Positions 12,346 through 23,351 of a stretch of DNA of 64,000 nucleotides are shown here, piece by piece. The stretch is from Clonostachys chloroleuca. Its lineage: Eukaryota > Ascomycota > Sordariomycetes > Hypocreales > Bionectriaceae. How positions within the stretch are numbered: position 1 is the first letter of the stretch; each line of letters begins with the position of its first letter. The notes below the pieces were generated by a model. It saw nothing but the letters and a program-made list of their open reading frames with translations, searched no databases and was not told the DNA's origin. Made by a program: the position numbers and the translations under genes. The stretch lies in the NCBI GenBank assembly GCA_037952775.1, contig JBANAY010000003.1:32550001-32614000 (forward strand), given 5' to 3'.

Positions 12346-15300
12346 TTCTACGACAACTTCGCACCCAGGGTCTGAATTCTCCATTTGAGATCTGAAATTT
12401 GATACGACGTCAACGACCTTTATTACTTTGACCGGCTCCCGCTTCTGATACGGAGCGTGGTGGTAAGGGTCACATCCTTTGTTTTCTGGGGAGCAATTTG
12501 TTGGGTAGAGGAGCATAAAAAACGATAGTGTTATCAGGGCAGCGATCATGACTTGCATTTACAACTTCGATTCATGTATTTCTGTTTGGCAAGCCCTTCG
12601 AGATCTCTCCCGCGAGATCAATTCGAGGAAGACGAGAGTCTTCCAATCATGACCGCAAGGCAGAGTCGTTTGCAAGGGTTAGGAAATGGGACACACCAGG
12701 GCGTGCTTTTGGGCGGTTCAGCATCATCATTTTTATTAACGACTGAAAAGACGAACTTTTGGAATTGGCACCCGAGACAATCCGGCAGGCCACAGCAAAG
12801 TAAATGGAATTTGGTATTTGGTATTTGTTTTCTTTTTCTCTACTTTCGTTTTTAATGCCATCGGATCTGGAGTTGTTGATTCAACACTCTTCCTGGCAAC
12901 ACGGAGCTTGTTATTCTCGGGGGGGTCGGTCCAGCTTCGACCTCCGGTTCTTGTGTTTTCTCTTCTTCTTCTTTTACAGTCTACCCATCGTCGAGGTCTT
13001 GGGAATGCCGATAATGATTCCCGGCTGTGCCGGTCACAGCTGGGAACAGGAAACCCACTTGATCCTACTTCGATGTAAATTGCTACAGAATAAAGACTCT
13101 ACTGCTTCCAATATTGATTCCTACCTGACTCGTGTGACCTAATACTTGTGTGAATTTGATAGAACAATTGACAAAGACCGGACGGAGCCCTCCCATTGCC
13201 AAGCACTCACTAGTCATGATGTGCACCTTGCCCCGAACCTTTTGACAAGTTCGGATCCAGTAAATGAAATGTCTATCGCCTCGACGCCCGAACTACTACG
13301 ATTCATGTCCCCAGGACGGTGTGGCGGGTTGGTCCCATCTTGGGTCGATTGCCCTGTTGCTTCAAGCTCAGCTCGTCTGGAGGCCCCGGCAGGCCCCATC
13401 CCCCATCAGCCGAGATTGTGTGATTTAAGCCATCGCTCGTCGCTTCACTAACAGGGATGCAGGGCTTCTTGGGACGAGCAGAGCTGGAGCGCGGGAGGGA
13501 AGAGCGGTGGTTGATCCAGGCAGGGATTAGGGGTTCTGGCCTCAACTTGGCTTTTGGGAATTCCCGTCCGACGGACCGGGGATGGCAAGGCACCCATGTC
13601 CCTGCTTGCTTGCCCATCTTTCTCCTTCTCCCCTACCCTTGCTGGACCAGGATGCTGGGAGAGGACGCTTGGGCCACGATGGCATGGGATTGGGGGGATG
13701 GCCGTGGCCCAATTTCCTGCGTTTTGAGGACTGACCGCGTAAAGCCTCCGGGGCGCATTGATTGGGTGATGATGGCGAAGGTTGGGAGAATTTTTCTTCG
13801 TTCCTGGCTCGGCCTCTCTGGGAATACGGTGAGGTGAGGTAGCCTTCTGGTCTCCCGCCTCTTTCCTCATCTCGCTTTTCTTTGCCTTTTTGTTTTCGCA
13901 GAAGAAATTCATGGACGGGAGCACGGCTCTCTACGGTACGGACCGCCCGTGCTCCAAGTCTGATGATTAGAAAGCACGGGGCGTTTTATAGTTGCAAATC
14001 ATTATACATAGTGGTCTTCCTCAGTTGACCGGCTCTTCCTTGTAATACCTTGGAGAGAGGCGGAATGTGCAGGAGGTGAACGGTGTAGAGCGGCATTGTG
14101 CAGGTAGGATCACCAAGGTTGGCACTGGCTGCATATGCAGAACGCCAAATGCGCATCTTCTCTCCCGCCAGGCTGGGCTCCCCTTGCTATCGTCCTTGGT
14201 TTTCACCGCCTAGTCGGAGGTATCGAAGATCAACCAATCTCCATATCCAAGCTGCCACGCCCACACCCCTCCCCCTACCTGGTATTACCGGGTGCCAAAG
14301 GAAATAAAACGACCCGCCTGCGCGGGCGGACCTGGAATTGGTTTGGATGTCAGGTCGGCCACGTTCTTGGACCCCTAGGTCTTGGTCGCTTCGCAGGCTA
14401 GTCTTACTCTGACAGCTGCCGTATCATGTCCTGATCTTTTCCCCCGAAGGAGCCCTTTCAGTGGCGAAGAGATTGAGTCCGTTACGAAACAGCTTTACCC
14501 AAAAAGTCGATCTCATCAGACCATCTTGAAGGATCTGGACCCTGGCGGGCGTGAATTGGAGGGGAGTTTGTCGTTGAATACGCGGATGCAATAATAAAAT
14601 GTTCCATGTCTTATATTGGAGCAGGCCCTCGACTCGACCCCAGAGAAATGGTTCCAAAGCGGAAAGTGACACATGGAGCACAATCGTCGGGCTGGCCTGT
14701 CAAAACGCAAGAGTGAGCTCGTGGCAGGCATTTCCCCGGCTCCCGGCTTTATTGACGGGGGCTGAGAATAGAACCGTGTAGGCCTCCGTTCAATGCCACG
14801 AATCTGCCCAGACTGTTGTGGTTGGTTCCCTCATCTTTGCACACTGTATGGACGTCCCACATGAAACAAATGTCACAGGTTTCGGGCGGGGGCAATTCAT
14901 TACCTTGATGGAGCCGACATGATGGGATGTTCGTAGCCGATATCATGTGAATCTTACTCGTATTCTGATATTGACAGGCAGCTCGGTAAGACCGGTGACA
15001 CTTTTGAACGAATGGTCTGGGCTCGGTGGGCAGGCGGGGAGTTGTTCAGATTGTGCCATTGGGAGTATTGTGTTTCCTTTCATTATGGATAGATGTGAAA
15101 GAAAACACAACTGGCACCATTTCTCATGATGTCTACTGCATGCATCAAGCACAATAGATGTAAATGACATGTCTGAGGTTGCTTCTCTTTGTGGAGCATC
15201 TGGGTCTTGACCATGCAACTTTCCGCAACACTCGAGGTCACATGACCTTGAAACCCACCAAATGGGATTCACATCAATATCACCAATATCCGCATGCATG

Positions 15301-15349
15301 GCATAGGCAGAATCCAAAGATAAGAGCGCATGCGAAACAGAAACTCGCC
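12346..15349. other. 3-kb intergenic region between Seb1 and DPH6
   Basis: The stretch should contain the Seb1 3' untranslated region and the DPH6 promoter. It is pyrimidine-rich around 12815-12980 and 13600-13640. The open frames are short and resemble no known protein. I see no RNA gene or mobile element. Confidence 0.55.
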
Positions 15350-17757
15350 ATGTCATCTGATCACCTCAATGTCATCGCTCTGATATCCGGCGGCAAGGAC
15401 AGCTTCTTCAGCCTGCTCCACTGCCTGCAGAATGGCCATCGGATCGTGGCCCTCGCCAACTTGTTCCCTGAGACTGCCGATGGCGCCTCCCAAGGATTCC
15501 AAGCCATCGATCCTGCCGGTTCCCTTGGATCCTCGGCACAGGTGGGAGGAGAGGACGTTTCTGGGGATCTCAATAGCTTCATGTATCAGACAGTTGGGCA
15601 CGAAATCATTCCTTTATATGCATCTGCGACTGGACTGCCCTTGTACCGCCAGCCCATAACGGGCGGCTCGGTGCGTCATGAGCGCGATTATGACTGCAGT
15701 CCGGCCGAGACCGCCTCGGACGAGACCGAATCCATGGTTCCTCTGCTCAAGGGCGTGATGCAGCGCCATTCTGAAGCCAATGCCCTGTGCGCGGGCGCTA
15801 TATTGTCCACGTACCAGCGGACAAGAGTCGAGTCAGTTGCTCTGCGGCTCGGCCTCACTCCTTTGGCGTATTTGTGGAAATACCCGATTCTGCCTTTCCC
15901 GGGCCAGGCGGATGACGATGCCCTTTTGTTAAAACACATGGCGAAAGCTGGGCTTGAAGCCCGCGTTATCAAGGTGGCCAGTGCTGGGCTGGATGAAGAC
16001 AACCTTTGGCATCGGGTGACGAGTAATGAGGGCGCGGAGCAGGTTAAGCGAGCCCTACGCAAGTTCGGTGCTGCCGGAGGCGCGGTTCTGGGTGAGGGTG
16101 GTGAGTTCGAGACGATTGTAGTGGATGGCCCCTCGGCGCTCTTCAAAAGGAGAATTGTCGTCCCCGAAACGTCTAAGAAAGTAGTTCGCGAGGGTGGTGG
16201 CTCTACATGGCTCCTATTACGAGGCGCGGGCTTGGAAGACAAGCCAGAAGACCAGAGTGAGGTGACGGTATCAAAACCGGACTTGTTCGAGGCCAAGTTC
16301 CAGGCTGTGCTCGCTGACATCTCGGACTCATCGAAGCTGGAGGCCTGGGCACAGGAAAACTGTCCATCTCAATATAAATACTCGTCCCTTCTTGGAAATA
16401 CTCCCAAGTTATCGAGCGAAGAAACCCAACTTCTCCACTGGCACGTGGTGGGAAGTCAGCATGGAGCAGATGGTGATCTTTCTATAGATGCCGAGACCGC
16501 TCAGGTCATTGATGTGGTTCGTCAACGGCTTGTTGTCCACAACCTGGATGCAGGCCAGATTTCAAACACTATCGTTGTCATCCGCCGTATGTCCGACTTC
16601 CCCAGGGTCAATGCTGTGTACGCGAAACTCTTCACGAAACCAAACCCACCCGCCCGTGTCACCATCTCTTGTGGCGATCTGCTCCCCGATGGTTCGAATA
16701 TTGCGGTTTATCTATCCGTCAGCTCCAGCCAGCCTGAGCTGGCAGACCGTCAAGGGCTCCACGTTCAGTCACGGTCGTACTGGGCGCCCGCCAATATAGG
16801 ACCTTACAGCCAAGCCGTAGGTATTCGTGTCACCGCCCGAAGTGAATCCACCGGTTTGAGGACATGGTCTGTTGCTGGCCAGATTCCCCTCATTCCTAGT
16901 TCTATGGCACTTCCAACCGACGGCCCTCTCTCATCCCAGATACAAGTTGCTTTATCGTTGCAGCACCTATGGAGGATAGCTTTGGACTTGAGGATACAAT
17001 TCTGGACGAGTGCTGTCGCTTTCTTCTGTGCTCAGCAGGACCCTTCAAACAGCAAGATGATGACGAACTCGAAACTGGCGGGGCTGGCTTGGAAGGTGGC
17101 TCACGGGTCTCCCGACGACGACGACGAGACTGAATCTGGACCGGATCCATGGGATCTCAAATACAACCCGCAGTTTATGTCTCTTGGTGGAGAGCAATCG
17201 CAAAATGCCAAGCCACACCTACCCGACTGGGAGGTTCTGACACTGCGTCAGCAAAACGAGCCAGAGGCCAGTATCCCCCCTGTTTCGCGGTCGAGGTCGA
17301 GGAACTGCCTAGGCAGTCTCAGGTGGAATGGCATGCACACATCGGTCTTGCTCAAGTTGCAGAGGGCACGGTTGAAACGATAAGTCTCGGCAAATCCGAG
17401 GTATCTTCGCCGTGGAGGACGTGGCATACGGTTATGAAGACATCCGGCTCTGCCTTTCTCCACACTGTTGTGGCTTGGGAGCTTCCAGCCTCGGGCGAGT
17501 TGCTGGCGTACGCTTCCTTCGAACAGGAACTCGCTTCGGTTTATGAAGAGGCACTTGGACGTCTGCGTATAGACAAGTCATCTAGGACTTCAGAAACGCC
17601 ATATCTTACATATATGGATGTCGGGGCAATTGAGGCTCCATGGAACAGTGCACCCAACTCTCTGCAGCATCCTCTTATACCCTGCCGCACTGTTTGGTCC
17701 TCAAAGGGTAGTCGCCTAGGAGCGATATCCCTTTATCGAACAGTGGTATCAACATAA
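15350..17757 (+). CDS. DPH6: Diphthine-ammonia ligase (diphthamide synthesis), with a one-base frameshift
   Basis: DPH6 performs the last step of diphthamide synthesis on elongation factor 2, the ATP-dependent amidation of diphthine. The N-terminus carries the PP-loop ATP pyrophosphatase motif SGGKDS at about residues 13-18. The ligase-domain segment GEGGEFETIVVDGP follows. Two RidA/YjgF-like domains come next (around YWAPANIGPYSQAV and in the C-terminal third), as in fungal and yeast Dph6. The ATG at 15350 puts SGGKDS at the expected distance. One frame is open to a run of six C at 17275-17280, and the protein resumes in another frame at CFAVEVEELPRQSQVEWHAH. One added C joins them as 802 aa. 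No splice signals explain the switch. Identity is firm; the frameshift may be a sequencing error. Confidence 0.92.
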
Positions 17758-19222
17758 TCTACCAAATAATATTGATTACCGACATGCTCTGTTCTAGAAT
17801 TCACAGCCAGGCTTCAGCTGCTTGCATAGCGAGCGGCCCTTCGAATATGCGCTTGATGCGCCTAAGGCAGCCCAACACCCGAGTGTCTGTCCCATGAAGG
17901 CACGAAGACTTGAAGACGGGTTAATCATCTGTCACTGCTTGCCACATGGGTGTACATCCATTATTCTATTCGGGAAGGAGGGCAAAACCGGAATGGCCAG
18001 AAGAAATGCCTAGCTGCTCCGAAAGGTACGGTCGTCGGTTGACAGCCTGGATTCTGAAACTATAGGCCTTGCTTCAGACTGATACACCGGCATTACTTGT
18101 TGAGAGTAACACTCGCGCAAGTGCTATTTCCTTGGAAGGGAGGCATGGTGTGTGTCTAGTTACGGGATATGTCTTCTGACTGGGAACTTTATTGGCACAT
18201 ACCCATCTGAAGGTGCTGACGGAGCACATTCATCCTCGTGACCACTCCCTTGCATCTCGCTCTCGGAATAACCATTTTGAGGCGTGGTGGTAGATCTGCA
18301 GGCGGGCTGGCACTGGAATGTCAAGCACAGGTATCGAGCAGACGGTTGGCGGGTGTGCTCTGTGCAGAATGACGGACTCAATCTCAATCATAAGTGTATT
18401 CTTCACAGCCCCTTGAAGTACACCGGAGTTGAGTACACTGCGAGCCAAGTCCCGCTCCCCCGGATTATACCCATTGGATACATGTAGTAAGCATCATCTT
18501 CAGCGTACAGACACCAGCCATCAACCAAAGAGCTTGGGTGCCTTTTCGGCGAAAGGGCGAATTATAAGCATGTATTCAGACCCGCCTTCCCATTCCGGCA
18601 ACAATTAATCCCCGGATCTTCGTAGCAGAACAACTTGATTGTAGTGCCTTGTGTAAGCGCCCTGTAGCACGCTCCGACCGTCACAACGTATGGAATAGGA
18701 CTGAACATTGCAAGAAAGCCTCGGCGGTATTTATTCCCGTTACTCGACGAGCTGCTACAGTAATGTGTTCCTGGATCTCTGTGCCAGCACCTGACCCGGC
18801 CCCGATCATGGGAAGGGATCACAGATGCCAGATGGTGGGGTGCCGTCGCGGTGTGGCCCAATACGGTGATGAGGCTGAGCTACGTAATAAAATGGAGCCG
18901 AAACAGTACCGTGTGCTTGCCGCTCATGTGAGCTCGGACCAGTTGTTCTCGTGAACAGTTTTGCCAGTCGTGCTCATCAATTGATTCGGCAGTGCCAAGA
19001 GGCGGAACCTAGGTAATGATTTACTGCAGCCGTCTGGTGGCTCTGCATATCTGATTACCGTACATGTAGGTACGATTACACCGACTCCTCTACTCCCACC
19101 AACTCCGCTCGCCCTATCGCGCCTTCTCTGGTTGACGCCTTTCTCCCTGGCTATGGCGTGATGAGAGATGCTTGTTTCACCCACGACAGAAACAAGAGAC
19201 GAGCAAGGGTGAAACCCCAGTT
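17758..19222. other. 1.5-kb intergenic region between DPH6 and the DUF202 gene
   Basis: It holds the DPH6 3' end and the promoter of the DUF202 gene. The open frames are short and unrecognisable, and I see no RNA gene or repeat. Confidence 0.55.
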
Positions 19223-20371
19223 ATGGCCAGCCTGAATCGTCAGAAGGTCTGTACGGTCAAGCAATCCTTCACTGCCGCTTCCACCGAGAACATATTGCAC
19301 ACCCCCGTCGGCATGAGCTCCAACACTGACCCATCCGATGGTCCACAGTCTTCGGGCCTCCGCGCCACCACGACTCGGACGCCGCCACGGCAACGGCAAC
19401 GGCGAGGGTCTACCAGCGAGCGGATCGAGGAGATTCTCGAGGTGAGTGCCCCTCTCTCCATTGGACCCCGCGCTGCCCGGCCGATGGCATTGACTCTCTT
19501 GGATAGAATGCTCGCGAGCGAGCCGATAGCATAGTTGCCGAGTCAATGGCCTCGAGTGCCCACCTCGATTCTCCGCGAAACAACCGCAACCACTCGCCTC
19601 AGCAGCTGGATGGCGATGGTGTTGACGCCGACGAGACGACCGCTTTCCTCTCGGAGCGATTGAGGGGCAGCATTTACAGTACAACTCTGCAGGGTCCCAG
19701 TGGTGATGGGGGTCCACGCAAAAGAGGCTCTGCCCTTGCCGCGTCGCAGTCCACGCTGCTGGGCGAGAGCAACCACCCTCCGAGAGATTCGAGTGATGAT
19801 TCGGATGGGGGTGGATCCTCAGATACAGATGGTAACTGGTGGCAGACTCTTACCGCCCCCTTCCGCTCAATTGAGCTAGAGAACAAGGGAAGTGTGGCTC
19901 GTGATCATCTGGCACTGGGTGCGTAGTATTTACATCCTGTCTTACCTTACCATCCATCCCCCGCCGTTTTTGGGCGAGGATCATAGCACGTCAGCTAACC
20001 AGCGCGATATTCGCGGGAGCCGTATAGAACGCACTTTTCTCGCATGGCTTCGAACCTCGTTGGCTTTCGCATCCATTGGCGTCGCTATTACACAGCTGTT
20101 TCGTCTCCAGACCTCCCTCCCTGACTCCGGGAGTGTGATCAACCAGGATACCCTACGGCATATCGGCAGACCCCTGGGCGCCGCCTTCCTAGTCATCAGC
20201 ATTATCATACTTCTGCTCGGTTATAGACGGTACACCCAAGGACAGAAGTGGATTATATTGGGCAAGTTCCCGGCCAGCAGAGGCACCATCATCGTCGTGT
20301 CCCTCGTAGCACTTGCTATCATGATATTATCATTGGTCGTGGTGATTGTGATTCACCCTTCAGAAGATTGA
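19223..20371 (+). CDS. DUF202 domain membrane protein
   Basis: Three exons: 19223-19441, 19507-19918 and 20028-20371, with introns of 65 and 109 nt, give 324 aa. The first 180 or so residues are polar and probably disordered (Ser, Asp and Arg-rich). The C-terminal part is a DUF202 domain: RDHLALERTFLAWLRTSLAF spans the second splice junction and is the family signature. Three hydrophobic segments follow, near SLAFASIGVAITQLF, AAFLVISIIILLLG and TIIVVSLVALAIMILSLVVVI. DUF202 proteins are small membrane proteins of uncertain function, found alone or attached to vacuolar polyphosphate (VTC) proteins. No VTC catalytic or SPX domain is visible here. The start is uncertain: an in-frame ATG at 19314 (MSSNTDPSDG) is an equally plausible initiation site. 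Confidence 0.85.
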
Positions 20372-20914
20372 ACGAGTAGGATGGCTTCCATTTTTGGGTG
20401 AGGTAGGTTTTATGTCGGTGTATTGGCGTCTCCCGTGTATCTTACCATGGCGTGGTTTTTCAGCCAACTGGAGTCTAATCTCGACCATCTGGTTATATAC
20501 ATGTTTTTTCTGCAAGCACGATAAATTAGAGATCTAGGAGCACTTAAGTTGCATGGCTACCGCTGGTGTTTGGTTTTGACTTGGCTAGGTTTACAATACA
20601 AATCACTTGTGTGTATTTCAGTTCTATGTTGCAAATGATGACAGCCGTCTACTGTAAATAGCTCCACTCAAATGTACCTCCAGCCAGCTTACTTGCTTGT
20701 TAGTGACGTACCTCCAGGCTCAACCCATTTGTAGGCGGGGTTGCGGTACCTCAGTATCTGTTCCACCTTCATCACATCTCATCAGGCTGCCATATGGTTT
20801 TGCCAAAGACTCTATGTTACACAAGATACCCCACCAAATCGATTGGTGATACTTTTCATTTGATTTTGATTTTTTTCACGTCTCGTCTGATCCACGGTTA
20901 TTCAGCTCGCAATC
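20372..20914. other. Spacer and promoter of HCS1
   Basis: The spacer is AT-rich, with TACCT sites at 20675-20679, 20709-20713 and 20747-20751. The run of T and the tttttttcacgtctcg-like stretch just before 20915 are consistent with a fungal core promoter. No gene is seen. Confidence 0.5.
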
Positions 20915-23351
20915 ATGGCCCGGGGAGAGCCTGTTGATGTCTCCTCGTTCGCAGCGACCCAGCTTGCACTGCTTGACCAGGAGCTGCAGATTGAGATTCA
21001 AGAAACTGGCACGTTGGTCTCTAGCCATACGCCCACGGCTCTACAGCGGGCGGGCCTAGCCATCACCAATCTCACAGTGTCTTCGCAGCGAACCGGCCTC
21101 GGAGGCAGGACGGTGCTGGATCTCGGCCCGGATGCGGCGACATCTACCACTGGCGACCTGCCCGAGCATGGCATCCGGACAGGCGACATTGTCCTCGTGG
21201 CGGAGCAGCCAGCAGGCAGCGCCAAGAAGCGAGAGATCAAGGATCTTGAGAGCAAGGGAGCCAGAGGTGTTGTCGTCAGGGTCCAGAAAGGAATAGTTGC
21301 TCTTGCTCTGGACGAGGGCAAGGACGAGGTTGTGTTCAATGGTCGAGTGTGGATTGTTAAACTGGCAGATGAGGTGACATATCGAAGGTGAGCCATGCCG
21401 CGATCTGATTTCTCTTCCTATGCTGGGAGACATTATTTGATCGCCTTTTCGAACAATGACTAGAATGAAACAGACTATGGAGAAACTGCAAAACATGACC
21501 GAGTCTGAATACTCGAGTTTTGTTAGGGTGCTGTTCGGCCTGTCCAGTCCCTCGCCTGTCCCTAAGGACTTTTCAAGCGATTGCGATCTCGGGAAGATCG
21601 AATGGATTAACCCACAGCTGAATGATTCCCAGAAAGAGGCCATTCAGTTCGCGCTGGCCTCTCGCGAGGTTGCGCTGATCCACGGACCTCCAGGGGTGAG
21701 CATTCGCACACCTATATATACCAGAATGAGACAGAGGCATCGACTGACCGATGAGCTTAGACTGGGAAAACTCATACTCTGATCGAGCTGATTCTACAAA
21801 TGGTCAAACGCGGGCAGAGGATTCTGGTCTGTGGACCGTCCAACATCTCCGTTGACAACATCGTTGAGCGCCTATCCCCACACAAGGTCCCTATCCTTCG
21901 GCTTGGCCATCCTGCCCGCCTCCTCCCATCAGTTCTTAACCATTCCATGGATGTCCTCACCCAGACCTCCGAGGCTGGGGCTATAGTGAAGGACGTGAGG
22001 GCGGAGATGGACGCTAAGCAGGCATCCATCAAAAAGACCAAGAGCGGGCGGGAGCGAAGAGCCATCTACGGTGAGCTGAAAGAGCTGCGGAAGGAGTTCC
22101 GCGAGAGGGAGAGGAAGTGTGCCACTACCCTCGTCGGCGGGAGCAAAGTTGTCCTCGCCACCCTCCACGGCGCCGGGGGCTCTCAGCTGCGGAACCAAGA
22201 GTTTGACGTGGTGATCATCGACGAGGCTAGCCAGGCTCTTGAGGCGCAGTGCTGGGTTCCGTTGCTCTCTGCCAAGAAGGTTGTGTGCGCCGGCGATCAT
22301 CTACAGCTACCACCTACGATCAAGTCGATCAATTCAAAGGACAAGTCGGGAGGGAAAGATGCGCCAAAGCCGATCCGGGGCATGACCCTCGAGACGACCC
22401 TCTTTGACAGACTACTCAAACTGCATGGTCCGTCCATAAAGCGTATGCTGACGACGCAGTACCGAATGCATGAGAAGATCATGCGTTTTGCGTCTGACGA
22501 GCTATACGAGTCGAAGCTTGTGGCTGCGGATGCTGTCAAGGATCGCCTTCTGAGCGGCCTCGAGTACGATGTGGAGGAGGGAGAAAACACTACAGAGCCT
22601 CTCATATTCATCGACACACAAGGAGGAGACTTCCCGGAACGGACTGAAGAGGACAGTAAGGATGGCCCGAAGAAAGGCAGGGGAAGTTTGCTTGGGGATA
22701 GCAGAAGCAATGAGATGGAGGCGGCTCTAGTCCGGCAACACGTCAAGGAACTGGTTGAAGCTGGCGTTAAAGCGGCGGACATTGCGATTGTTACCCCTTA
22801 TAATGCTCAGGTATGTTTATCCGGCTCCTTCATGTGTACAACAACGTGGATCGGCGATTGTACTAAATCCACTACGCTCTTAACAGCTGGCTGTATTGGC
22901 TCCCCTCAAAGAGAAATTCCCTGGCGTCGAACTCGGCAGTGTCGACGGTTTCCAAGGCCGTGAGAAAGAAGCAGTAATTGTTACCCTCGTTAGGAGTAAC
23001 ACAGAGGGAGAAGTGGGCTTCCTATCGGAGAAGCGGCGACTCAATGGTAAGTGAAAGACAATGGAGGCCTGGTAAATGGCGATCTACCGGTGTCGCCTAG
23101 ACGGCAGATCACTAACGCAGCGCGTGTGGTACAGTTGCAATGACTCGCCCCAAGCGATCGCTGACGGTCATTGGGGATTCGGAAACAATCAAGAGGTAAG
23201 CATCTTACTTAATATAGTCCCAAGTGTTGCTCTTATATTGATCCTTTTAATCGAAAGGGGAGGAAATTTCTTGAAACGGTGGATGGAGTTCTTGGAAGAA
23301 AATGCAGACCTCAGATACCCTGATGCTTCGACCCTTTCCTTAGAAGCTTGA
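20915..23351 (+). CDS. HCS1: HCS1/SMBP2-type superfamily 1 DNA helicase
   Basis: Six exons: 20915-21387, 21464-21695, 21761-22810, 22887-23046, 23135-23195 and 23258-23351. All five introns have GT-AG ends and phases match throughout, giving 689 aa. Helicase motifs in order: Walker A GPPGTGKT (about 232-239, split by intron 2 between GPPG and TGKT), Walker [10 protein letters not shown] (DE at about 389-390), [27 protein letters not shown] and [10 protein letters not shown]. The N-terminal region matches the SMBP2/Hcs1 accessory domain. Yeast Hcs1 is a 5'-3' helicase that copurifies with DNA polymerase alpha; human IGHMBP2 is the homologue. No AN1 or R3H finger is visible at the C-terminus, which fits the short fungal form. 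Sen1 or Upf1 are unlikely because their large flanking domains are absent. Confidence 0.93.

Noticed and set aside
13457..13837. Plus-strand frame between Seb1 and DPH6
   Set aside because: Non-conserved appearance, tryptophan- and glycine-rich and without domain. An equal-length frame lies on the opposite strand.
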